NCBI GenBank assembly: GCA_946623915.1
Contig: CAMORQ010000014.1
Span: 1-14,932, forward strand
Origin: an uncultured Coriobacteriaceae bacterium
Lineage (GTDB): Bacteria; Actinomycetota; Coriobacteriia; Coriobacteriales; Eggerthellaceae
Length of the DNA: 14,932 nt
Reading direction: 5' to 3'
Within the stretch, counting starts at the first letter, position 1; each line of letters starts with the position of its first letter. The notes beneath the pieces were generated by a model. That model did no database searches, was not told where the DNA came from, and saw only the letters and a list, made by a program, of their open reading frames with translations. Shown piece by piece: positions 1 to 6,848 of the stretch. A program made the position numbers and the translations under genes.

Positions 1-180
1 GTGCACCTTTTCGCCGTCGGCGATGTTGGCCGTCGTCGGCTTGATGCTGTTCGCAATCTCGATGCGCTCGATTTCGTGCACAAATTCATCGCGCGTCTTC
101 GCGTTTATCTTCAGATTGCGGTAGAACGCCTCCTTGGGGATACGCTTTCCCACTTCGGTTGTGCTGGGCAGGCCGAGCAC
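1..180 (-). CDS. DUF4391 domain protein, N-terminal part (cut by window edge)
   Basis: This is the first 60 codons of a gene that continues beyond the left end of the window. The reading starts at a GTG (positions 180-178) and begins V/M-LGLPSTTEVGKRIPKEAF, followed by an Arg/Lys/Glu-rich stretch and ...TTANIADGEKVH. I recognise this as the typical N-terminus of the DUF4391 family, whose function is unknown. From family knowledge, DUF4391 genes commonly sit directly after a PLD-like/SNF2 helicase and near type III-like modification and restriction genes, which is also the arrangement here. The GTG overlaps the helicase stop codon by one base (TAGTG), which suggests translational coupling. There is no strong Shine-Dalgarno sequence of its own. 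The upstream in-frame codons offer no better start, and the start residues match the family's conserved beginning. The C-terminus cannot be judged. Confidence 0.75.
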   Translation of the reverse strand, partial: MLGLPSTTEVGKRIPKEAFYRNLKINAKTRDEFVHEIERIEIANSIKPTTANIADGEKVH

Positions 181-3100
181 TACTTCACCACCAAGAAGCA
201 GATGAGCTCGAAATCTTCCAGGCCCGAGATGTCGTTTTCCAGAAAACTGGTCGTTCCCTCGGTAAAGAAGCTGTCCAGGTCGGTTTCGCCCTTCGATTCG
301 ATGATGGACCCAACGGCCGCTTCCAGCAAGTGCGAAGGGCCTTCCATGTTCTTGCCGTTGCGTGTCTGCTTGTTGAATGCGTCGCACAATGTCTTATCAG
401 GCGCGCTTTTACCTTTGCAGAGTAGACGCATCTCGTCGAGCACCGCCTTGGGCTCTAAGTGGCCGTGCAGGATTTCGCCACTATCCTTCGCGTACACAAG
501 ATAGAACGGGTGCAGCTGGTTCTTGCGCTGGATGTTCACCCCCTGGTTCACATTGCGCAGCACGAACAGAATGCCGGGGTCTTCGCCTGCCACCACAGCA
601 TGCAGACCATGGGGCATGCTATCTATGCCAGGATTATCGTTGTGGTAGTCCACCAGGTCCATGCGGAACTCGTTCAGGCCCAGGTCCGTAATAGAAGCGG
701 CACCCGTGGCATCTTCCAGGTCGATTATCTCGTCCTGCATGCGGAGCAGCTGCATTTCGCGGTATTCCAAGTCGCCCTTTTCATCCGGATTGAGCAAGTC
801 GTCGTCGCCAGTGGATGTCATCACCGTCACGCGCATGCGCTCTTCCACGCGACTCTTCAGGCGAATGTATTCGTCCAACTCCACATCAGGCCAGTAGTTC
901 ACCAACTGGATGCAGTCGTTTTTGGACCCGATGCGATCGATGCGGCCGAAGCGTTGGATCACACGCACGGGATTCCAGTGGATGTCGTAGTTGATCAGAT
1001 AATCGCAGTCCTGCAGGTTCTGTCCTTCGGATATGCAGTCGGTGGCTATGAGCACGTCAAGTTCGCGTCCGTCGCCGGGCAGCACCACATCGCGTTCTTT
1101 CGATATGGGAGAAAACAGGGTAAGCAGCGTGTTCATATCTTTCGGCGTCTTGGCCAACGTGCTTGTTGGGGAATCTTTGCCAGTAATCATGCAGGTTTCC
1201 AGACCCAACTTCTCTTTCAAGTAGGGTGCCAGATTCTCGTACAGGTAGCTAGCAGTATCGGCAAAAGCCGTGAACACGATGACCTTGCGATTTCCTGGAT
1301 TGATAGGGTCTGCCACCTTGCCTGCTATCTGGTCTTTCAGGTCGGTCAGCTTCGCATCGTGTTCGGGCGTGATGTCCTGCACCATGGAGATAAGCAAGTC
1401 CAGCTGGTCCAAATCGGCTTTCAAGTCGCGCTGCCAGCTAATGTAGTCCAGGTCTGCTATTTCGTACTTGCTTTTGCCGCCGACTTCGAACAGGCCCAGT
1501 TCGCTGTCTTCGTCGTCTAGGTCCATGCCGGCAGCATTGGCTAAGTCGGTGAACGTGCTGGATGTGCCCGATGCGACAAACTCGTCTATGGCTCCGTCTA
1601 CCTCTGCTACGTTGGCACGCACTTTGCCCAACGTGAGCATGAAGGAGTGCACCGAGCTTTCCAAACGCTTGAGCAGGTTCGTGGCCATCAGTCGATGCAG
1701 GCCCGATTCGCGCCCTGCGAGCGTGAGGTTGCCGCCACCTCCGCGATCGGTGTATTTCGCCACGCGACTTGGCAACAAATAGCTCGAAGGCATGTAGACG
1801 CACAACGACAGGTCTTCCAGGGCCTGATAGATTTCGTGGTAGTTGATGGCGCCTTCCAGCGACGTTAACTGCGCGCGCTTCGATATGGGCTTGTTGCGCT
1901 CCGGAAAGGGGCCAAGCGCGTTCATGTCGTAGTGGCGCTGAATATGCTTGCGGCTGCGCGCCACCGTCACCTGGTCAAGCAGGCGGAAGAAATCGAAATC
2001 AAGCATGCCAGTAAGCGCATCGGTCGTGCGCTCTTCCACCGGCAGCTTGTCCCATGAGTTGAAAGACGCTTGAGCCCGACGGAACACCCCGTCCATGTCG
2101 TTTTCGAGCCCCAGCTTCACTGCCCAGGCAGCAGGGTCATCATCGTAGGCAAGCTTCAGCTGGTAGTACAAATCATAGAAGCGATTGTTCACCGGCGTTG
2201 CGGAAAGCATGAGCACCTTAGTTTTCACACCTTCGTGCACTATCTTGTTCAGTAGACGGGTGTAGCGGTTTTCGCCACCTTCCTGCACATTGGCACTCGC
2301 GGGGCCGTTGCGGAAGTTGTGGGATTCGTCGATTACCACTAGATCGTAGTTTCCCCAGTTGATGCGCTCGATGGGCAGGCCAGTTATTGTGTCGCCACTG
2401 TTGCGCGAAAGGTCGGTGTGGAACAGCACGTCGTAGCGCAGCTGATCGGCAGCCACAGGGTTGTTCACCAGGTTGCCACGGAAGGTAAGCCAATTGTCCT
2501 TCAGCTTTTTGGGGCACAGCACCAGCACGTTGCGGTTTCGGCTTTCGTAGTACTTGATCACCGCAAGCGCAGTGAAGGTTTTGCCCAAACCGACACTATC
2601 CGCCAAGATGCAGCCGTTGTAGGTTTCCAGTTTGTTGATGATCGACACGGCCGCATCGCGCTGAAAGTCGTAAAGCTTGCCCCAGATAAGGGACTCCTTG
2701 TAGCCGGTCGCTGCGTTGGGTAATACGTCTTCGGAAATGTCGTCGAGAAATTCGTTGAAGATGTTAAACAGGGCCAGGTAGTAAATGGTCTCAGGAGCGT
2801 TTTCGATGAACGCGGCTGTCATGGAGTCGATGACCTGTTCGGTTACATCCTGCAGTGCGGCATTGTCGTTCCAGGCGCGTTCAAACTGCTCCAAGAACGT
2901 GGTTGCCATGGGGGCGTCCACGCCGTGGATCATGGTGTAGGCAGAAGAACCTGGTTTCGTGCCAAGCCCTGTAGTAGTAAGTCCATCAAACGGGAAGTAG
3001 ACGAACTGGCCATCTGCGTTTTCGATTCCAAAGAACGGCTGCATCCCCTGCGAGATGTTAAATGACTTGAACTTAGCTTTCTTTTTGATCCACTCGACGC

Positions 3101-3416
3101 ACTCCTTGGCAATGGCCTTTTGGGTGAGTTCGTTGCGCAGTTTGATTTCGAATTCGGTGCCGTAGATGCTTTTCTCGCGCTTCAGGCGGGGGATGTAGAA
3201 CTCGCGCTCCTGCTTGTCCACCTGATCCTTCAGGTAGGTGGGCTCGGTGTAGATGAAACGGAACTCTTCGCACGCTTCAAGTTGACTACGCAGTTCTTCG
3301 AACCCGTACATGGAAAAGTACGCTGCTGCCACAGCAACTTTGTCGCTGGCCTTCAGACGCGCAACCATGTCGTCGTAGACGATGCTGGTTCTGTTGTCGA
3401 AGGTAGTCTGTTCCAT
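180..3416 (-). CDS. PLD-like/SNF2-type DEAD/DEAH helicase of a restriction-type operon
   Basis: This predicted 1078-residue ATP-dependent helicase or translocase probably acts on DNA in the cytoplasm. The N-terminal ~190 residues resemble a phospholipase D-like domain (DDMVARLKASDKVAVAAAYF near residue 15; FLEQFERAWND near 174), but I see no HxK(x)4D catalytic motif. The helicase motifs are clear: Walker A DSVGLGKT (273-280), DESH box (363-366), SATP (405-408), VFTAFAD (714-720), ATDCISEGQNLQ (791-802) and QRFGRIDRIGS (821-831), the last carrying the arginine finger. A long charged insert lies between the two RecA-like lobes. I chose the ATG at 3416 because it starts the conserved PLD-like part and is preceded by AAAAGAG. 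The longer in-frame reading runs into mcrC and has low-complexity Arg/Trp content. The gap to mcrC is 31 nt, and the stop overlaps the DUF4391 start. Similar helicases accompany DUF4391 and modification genes, so a restriction-type role is inferred. Confidence 0.88.
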   Translation of the reverse strand: MEQTTFDNRTSIVYDDMVARLKASDKVAVAAAYFSMYGFEELRSQLEACEEFRFIYTEPTYLKDQVDKQEREFYIPRLKREKSIYGTEFEIKLRNELTQKAIAKECVEWIKKKAKFKSFNISQGMQPFFGIENADGQFVYFPFDGLTTTGLGTKPGSSAYTMIHGVDAPMATTFLEQFERAWNDNAALQDVTEQVIDSMTAAFIENAPETIYYLALFNIFNEFLDDISEDVLPNAATGYKESLIWGKLYDFQRDAAVSIINKLETYNGCILADSVGLGKTFTALAVIKYYESRNRNVLVLCPKKLKDNWLTFRGNLVNNPVAADQLRYDVLFHTDLSRNSGDTITGLPIERINWGNYDLVVIDESHNFRNGPASANVQEGGENRYTRLLNKIVHEGVKTKVLMLSATPVNNRFYDLYYQLKLAYDDDPAAWAVKLGLENDMDGVFRRAQASFNSWDKLPVEERTTDALTGMLDFDFFRLLDQVTVARSRKHIQRHYDMNALGPFPERNKPISKRAQLTSLEGAINYHEIYQALEDLSLCVYMPSSYLLPSRVAKYTDRGGGGNLTLAGRESGLHRLMATNLLKRLESSVHSFMLTLGKVRANVAEVDGAIDEFVASGTSSTFTDLANAAGMDLDDEDSELGLFEVGGKSKYEIADLDYISWQRDLKADLDQLDLLISMVQDITPEHDAKLTDLKDQIAGKVADPINPGNRKVIVFTAFADTASYLYENLAPYLKEKLGLETCMITGKDSPTSTLAKTPKDMNTLLTLFSPISKERDVVLPGDGRELDVLIATDCISEGQNLQDCDYLINYDIHWNPVRVIQRFGRIDRIGSKNDCIQLVNYWPDVELDEYIRLKSRVEERMRVTVMTSTGDDDLLNPDEKGDLEYREMQLLRMQDEIIDLEDATGAASITDLGLNEFRMDLVDYHNDNPGIDSMPHGLHAVVAGEDPGILFVLRNVNQGVNIQRKNQLHPFYLVYAKDSGEILHGHLEPKAVLDEMRLLCKGKSAPDKTLCDAFNKQTRNGKNMEGPSHLLEAAVGSIIESKGETDLDSFFTEGTTSFLENDISGLEDFELICFLVVK

Positions 3417-3447
3417 TGCGTGCTCTTTTCGCTTGACGATACATCTA

Positions 3448-4509
3448 TTATGAACCATTATCAGGCGCCACCAACCCCGCAATCGCATCCAACTGCGCGG
3501 CGATTCCCGCGAACTCCTGACCCAGGTCCAGCGTGTAGCAGCTGAACGTATGGTCCAGCTCCTGCCAGGTTTCATGCAGGGCGGCGTCGCGGTCGGTTAG
3601 GGCGTAGAGCAGCATGCCAGACACGTCGCATTGCGTGCCGTAGGCGGCGTGCATTACGTAGCTTTGTATCTGGTTCAGGTTCGCGGGCGAGAGCATTTCC
3701 TTGTCGTGATGGGTGGTCAGAATCTTACCGTAGCATTTCGTGTCGATGATCAGCATCCTGCCGTCGCGCTCCAGCGTGATGTCGGTGCACAGCTTGGGCA
3801 GGAACTCCGGAGCGCCTTCCGATGCGCCGCGGTCGATCACCTTCGCGGATGCGTTCAAGTCGGGGTGCTCGCGTTTGAAGTACGCCAGCACGAAGTTCTC
3901 GTAGAGCGCGTGCAGCTTCTGGCTGTCGTTGAATTCCGCCAGCTTCACTTCGCCCGACTCCGTGGTCAGCAGCAGGTCGTGCAGCACCATGTAGCACACG
4001 TTCATCAGCAGCCGGTAGCCTGCGTTGTTGCGATGGTAGCGCAGGGCCGACCACTCCACGCGCAGCGGGTCCACCTGCCCGATGCCGCCCATTGCCATAA
4101 CCGACCGTTTCAGGTCTTCCCTGCGCTGCTTGGACACGTCCGCGCTGCTCACCAGCAAAAGAGCCGTGGTCTTCAGGATGCGGTTCTTGTAGGTGTCTTC
4201 GTTGAAGTCATCGTAGACGCAGGCGATGTCGGTGCACTGCGCCATGCGGTTGCGCGCCGTTTCGCGCATGTCAATCCGTCCGCGCACCGTCTGCAGGTTC
4301 TCTTCGATTTCCTGATAACCGCGTTCGAGCCCGCGCTTGCGCTGCGCCGAAATGCCGATGGCCAGGATTGCGGCCATCAGATCGGCCAGGTTGTCAAACC
4401 GTTCGTGCCGTAGGCTCGCATAGTCTTGAAGGTCCAGCGCGTTGAAGGCGTAGGCCATCATGTAGTAGATGTTCTTGATGACCACGCTGTCTTCGGCAGT
4501 CACGCTCAT
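3448..4509 (-). CDS. mcrC: McrC, nuclease subunit of the McrBC restriction system
   Basis: This 353-residue protein is close in size to E. coli McrC (about 350). McrC is the endonuclease and GTPase-stimulating partner of McrB, and together they cut modified (in E. coli, methylcytosine-containing) DNA. The N-terminus has the family-typical IKNIYYMMAYAF (11-22). The C-terminal half carries a PD-(D/E)xK nuclease core: an upstream Glu in ALYENFVLAYF (~204), Asp243 in CTDITL and Asp256/Lys258 in LIIDTKCYG. The conserved NLNQIQSYV (277-285) follows. All predicted catalytic residues are present, so the nuclease should be active. The start ATG overlaps the mcrB stop as ATGA (4506-4509), indicating translational coupling and matched expression. 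The 31 nt to the helicase gene place it in the same transcription unit. Confidence 0.93.
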   Translation of the reverse strand: MSVTAEDSVVIKNIYYMMAYAFNALDLQDYASLRHERFDNLADLMAAILAIGISAQRKRGLERGYQEIEENLQTVRGRIDMRETARNRMAQCTDIACVYDDFNEDTYKNRILKTTALLLVSSADVSKQRREDLKRSVMAMGGIGQVDPLRVEWSALRYHRNNAGYRLLMNVCYMVLHDLLLTTESGEVKLAEFNDSQKLHALYENFVLAYFKREHPDLNASAKVIDRGASEGAPEFLPKLCTDITLERDGRMLIIDTKCYGKILTTHHDKEMLSPANLNQIQSYVMHAAYGTQCDVSGMLLYALTDRDAALHETWQELDHTFSCYTLDLGQEFAGIAAQLDAIAGLVAPDNGS

Positions 4510-6125
4510 TTGACGGCGTCCTCCAGCTTGCGGACCTCTTCTTCCACCTTGCCTGGGTTGTCGAACCAGTACTCTTCGATAAGCGGCGCCAGTTCGTACT
4601 TGATAATAGATTCGGCCACATCGGCGGGCGCGTCCTCCCCCACGCAGAAGTAGCTGTGCCCGATGCGGAACCCACGGCCGAGGGCAGGGTCGGCGGCGAT
4701 GGTTTCGTTCAGCGCGGACACGGCACCCACCAGCGCCACCACGCCTTCGCCACCCTTCGCGCTTTCCGCCAGGAAGTTCGGGTGCACCAGCGCAGGCTCC
4801 ATTTCGAAAAACGCGAAGCGGCGGCGCAGCGCATAGTCGATAAGCGCCAGGCTTCGGTCAGCCGTGTTCATCATACCGATGATGTAGACATTTTCTGGCA
4901 CCGCGAAACGTTCCTGGGCCACAGGAATGATAACGGCATCGCCGCGGTGGTCGGCCTCGATCAGCATGAGCAGCTCGCCGAACACCTTGGATATGTTGGC
5001 GCGGTTGATCTCGTCGATGATGAAGAAGTGTGCCTCAGTCGGGTTCGCCTCCGCCCGACGGCAGAAATCGACGAACACGCCAGGGACCGTGTCGAACCCG
5101 CCGGCGTCGTTCGGGCGGTAGCCATACACAAAGTCGTCGTAAGCAGTGCTCTGGTGGAACTGCACCATCTGCACACGCGACGCGTCTTTTGCACCCATGA
5201 ATGCATAGGCCAGACGCATAGCCGCAAAGGTCTTGCCGGTACCAGGCGCCCCCTGCAGAATCAGGTTCTTCTTGCGCCGCAGCAGTTCTTTCATTTCGAA
5301 CAGGTCTTCGGAATGCAGAAACACTTCGGCCAAGAAGTCCTGATCGGCATAGGACGGGTATGCGCTCGTCTCCATCTCCAGAGGAGCCTCCTCGCCTAAC
5401 GGCTCCGTCTCTTCTTCAGGTGGCCAGTCATAGGCGGTTGCGAAGAAGATGACATCCTGCACGAGCAGATGGTGGCTTGGGTCGACGTCTCGGTATTCGG
5501 GGGCGAGAAGGTTGTCGCTTTCCTGGATAAGCTCCGGGTAGTCCGCGTTCAAGACTTCGAGCAGCTCTTCGCATAGCTCGGAGTATTCGATCAGCTTGTC
5601 GAATTTGTTGCCGGGGACCTTCACGCCGACCCGCTTGGCGAAGCGACGGTACATTTCAGCCTTGTAGAGGTAGTGCTTTTCTGGGTGCGCAAACGCCAGG
5701 TAAACACTCATGGCACGAGCATCCTGGTACGTGTTGGCCGCCGGCTTTTCTCCGATGGCTTTCATCTTTTCGTTGCGCGCTGCATTGATTTGATTCGTGG
5801 CCTGGGAAAAAGTTTCGAGCCGATCGCGCAGAGGCTTGCGTTCATCAAGCAAATCGGCGAGCGCGGCGCGGGTTTCCTCCGGGTAGTCTGCAGCGTATAT
5901 CACAAGCATGCCGGAGGGAAAATACTGACCGCCGAGCAACAGATTGCTTGCCTTCGCTAGCGACGCCTTGACCATATCCGCAAGGTTTTCCGCATCGAGG
6001 TTCCAGTGCTGCTGGAAACAGTAGGTTGCTTCCCATTTATAGAGCTCGTTCGGCCGCGTTTCGTTTAAGCGCTTAGCGTATCGCGCAATGATCCTACCCA
6101 GCTCTTCCCTGTCCATCGTTTGCAT
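4506..6125 (-). CDS. mcrB: McrB, AAA+ GTPase subunit of the McrBC restriction system
   Basis: This 539-residue motor protein is predicted to hydrolyse GTP, recognise modified DNA and drive McrC cleavage. The C-terminal AAA+ core is complete: Walker A GAPGTGKT (292-299), Walker B FFIIDEINRANISKVFGELL (367-386), the McrB signature MNTADRS (419-425) that stands in for sensor I, and a basic ALRRRF arginine-finger region (432-437). GHSYFCVG near residue 500 is also typical of McrB. The N-terminal ~260 residues set target choice in this family. They do not look like the E. coli McrB DNA-binding domain to me, so the recognised modification is unknown. Positions 230-250 are an acidic linker. Three nearby starts are possible (TTG 6137, ATG 6125, ATG 6116). 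I chose 6125 because GGA lies 7 nt upstream and a promoter -10 fits. It is first in the defence operon and overlaps mcrC by 4 nt. Confidence 0.93.
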   Translation of the reverse strand: MQTMDREELGRIIARYAKRLNETRPNELYKWEATYCFQQHWNLDAENLADMVKASLAKASNLLLGGQYFPSGMLVIYAADYPEETRAALADLLDERKPLRDRLETFSQATNQINAARNEKMKAIGEKPAANTYQDARAMSVYLAFAHPEKHYLYKAEMYRRFAKRVGVKVPGNKFDKLIEYSELCEELLEVLNADYPELIQESDNLLAPEYRDVDPSHHLLVQDVIFFATAYDWPPEEETEPLGEEAPLEMETSAYPSYADQDFLAEVFLHSEDLFEMKELLRRKKNLILQGAPGTGKTFAAMRLAYAFMGAKDASRVQMVQFHQSTAYDDFVYGYRPNDAGGFDTVPGVFVDFCRRAEANPTEAHFFIIDEINRANISKVFGELLMLIEADHRGDAVIIPVAQERFAVPENVYIIGMMNTADRSLALIDYALRRRFAFFEMEPALVHPNFLAESAKGGEGVVALVGAVSALNETIAADPALGRGFRIGHSYFCVGEDAPADVAESIIKYELAPLIEEYWFDNPGKVEEEVRKLEDAVK

Positions 6126-6154
6126 AAGGCATTCCAATCAGTCGGTTGCACATA

Positions 6155-6160
6155 AGTATA
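6155..6160 (-). promoter_or_regulatory. Probable -10 box of the mcrBC-helicase operon
   Basis: On the minus strand this reads TATACT, one base from the TATAAT consensus. It would start transcription near 6148, giving a leader of about 22 nt before the mcrB ATG at 6125. No good -35 hexamer lies 16-18 nt upstream, so the promoter may be weak or activator-dependent. The position relative to the start codon is the main support. Confidence 0.4.
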
Positions 6161-6240
6161 CCCGCGCGAAATCGCTGGGTTCGTGATTAATGCTGGCCGG
6201 TCTGCACGAGCGCATCGCGCGCTGTACAAGGAATGACCCC

Positions 6241-6270
6241 AAACTCAATCACACGGGGTGAGCGAGTCGG
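6241..6270 (+). repeat. 30-nt dispersed repeat, copy A
   Basis: Aligns without gaps to copies B (6458-6487) and C (10655-10684). It matches B at 23 of 30 positions. The shared core is ARTCACRCRGGG, then a variable 5-base stretch, then GAGTCG. The ends (ACTC and GAGT) can pair to form a short stem. It lies on the left side of the possible ORF remnant. Confidence 0.55.
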
Positions 6271-6277
6271 CATCCCA

Positions 6278-6469
6278 CTACCAGTCAAACTCCGCCACTG
6301 CGTACTCCACGTCAGGGCGCCACGTGGGGAACCCCTGGTTGGCTGCAATTTGATGCAGCGATACAACCACCTTCGATACGCTCTCTGAAAACAACTCCAG
6401 CGAAGCTTTCGTGCGCTCACCCGCCGCCTCGAAGGGCCGTTGATGAGAGCCCCGCAAAGACTTAATCAC
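6278..6469 (-). pseudogene. Possible C-terminal remnant of a lost gene (63 codons)
   Basis: An open frame from GTG (6469) to TAG reads as plausible protein in its second half, e.g. SKVVVSLHQIAANQGFPTW and RPDVEYAVAEFDW at the very end. The codon choice resembles the neighbouring genes and the hydrophobic pattern suggests an amphipathic helix. There is no ribosome binding site, and the GTG lies inside repeat copy B. The frame stays open upstream of the GTG for about 30 codons of low-quality sequence. I do not recognise the family. It may be the tail of a gene deleted between the two flanking repeats, a tiny unknown gene, or chance. Confidence 0.25.
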
Positions 6470-6487
6470 GCAGGGTGGGTGAGTCGC
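6458..6487 (+). repeat. 30-nt dispersed repeat, copy B
   Basis: Second copy, 217 bp from copy A in the same orientation. It matches copy C at 23 of 30 positions, and all seven differences are transitions. It overlaps the GTG end of the possible ORF remnant. Its ends, GACT and AGTC, are complementary, so a structured element is possible. Confidence 0.55.
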
Positions 6488-6737
6488 TGCAATGTCCGCA
6501 CAACCAGGAGCTAGAACCTTACTCGTACCTACCCGAACCCGAAGATACGAGCTCGGCGGTTACCTTCGCCTGCGGAATCCTTTTCAGGCCCTCTGCTGCT
6601 TGGCCACCAGGAACTACTAGGAGCTACTAGGTCCTCGAAGCACTAGAAAGCGGTCGGGCAGGTTCCGGAGAATAGCTCGCGACTCCCTGGAACAACCACT
6701 TCGATCAGCTTTAGCGTAGTCTACCTGGACAACCATC

Positions 6738-6774
6738 AAAAACGAACCACGCCCCTCTGCGCCACGCAACAGAG
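6738..6774 (-). terminator. Weak candidate terminator after the surface protein gene
   Basis: On the minus strand a 5-bp stem (CTCTG...CAGAG, 6755-6774, 10-nt loop) is followed about 12 nt later by a run of five T. The stem is short and the T-run is distant, so this is only a candidate for the end of the 6849-8432 transcript. Confidence 0.2.
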
Positions 6775-6848
6775 ACCAGACGGAAAACTTCGTCATCCGC
6801 TAGGAACAGCCTCATGCTTGAAAATGCACAGGAACGCTTACACCGCTT

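Larger units (their letters stand above)
6126..6848. other. Intergenic region between mcrB and the surface protein gene
   Basis: About 720 bp without a convincing intact gene. It holds the mcrB promoter, two copies of a 30-nt repeat (6241-6270 and 6458-6487), a possible ORF remnant between them, a tandem decamer (GARCTACTAG twice, 6611-6630), an imperfect inverted repeat (6661-6670 with 6683-6693) and a weak terminator-like hairpin near 6755. Minus-strand sequence next to the first repeat reads GGGGTCATTCCTTGTACA, which resembles extragenic repetitive sequence more than coding DNA. The rest shows nothing I can name. The mixture of fragments suggests a scar of past insertions or deletions between two unrelated transcription units. 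Confidence 0.5.

Noticed and set aside
459..1520. A 353-codon plus-strand open frame inside the helicase gene
   Set aside because: It is antisense to a helicase with all motifs intact. Its translation is rich in His, Gln and Val without domain logic, as expected for the opposite strand of a high-GC gene.
3417..3575. Upstream extension of the helicase to 3575
   Set aside because: The extra 53 residues would overlap the end of mcrC, are Arg/Trp/Ser-rich and do not resemble a protein start. The ATG at 3416 begins the conserved domain.
3631..4413. A 260-codon plus-strand frame opposite mcrC
   Set aside because: Complement of a confidently identified gene, with no ribosome binding site and shadow-like composition.
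6661..6693. Imperfect inverted repeat as a terminator
   Set aside because: There is an internal mismatch loop and no T-run on either strand.
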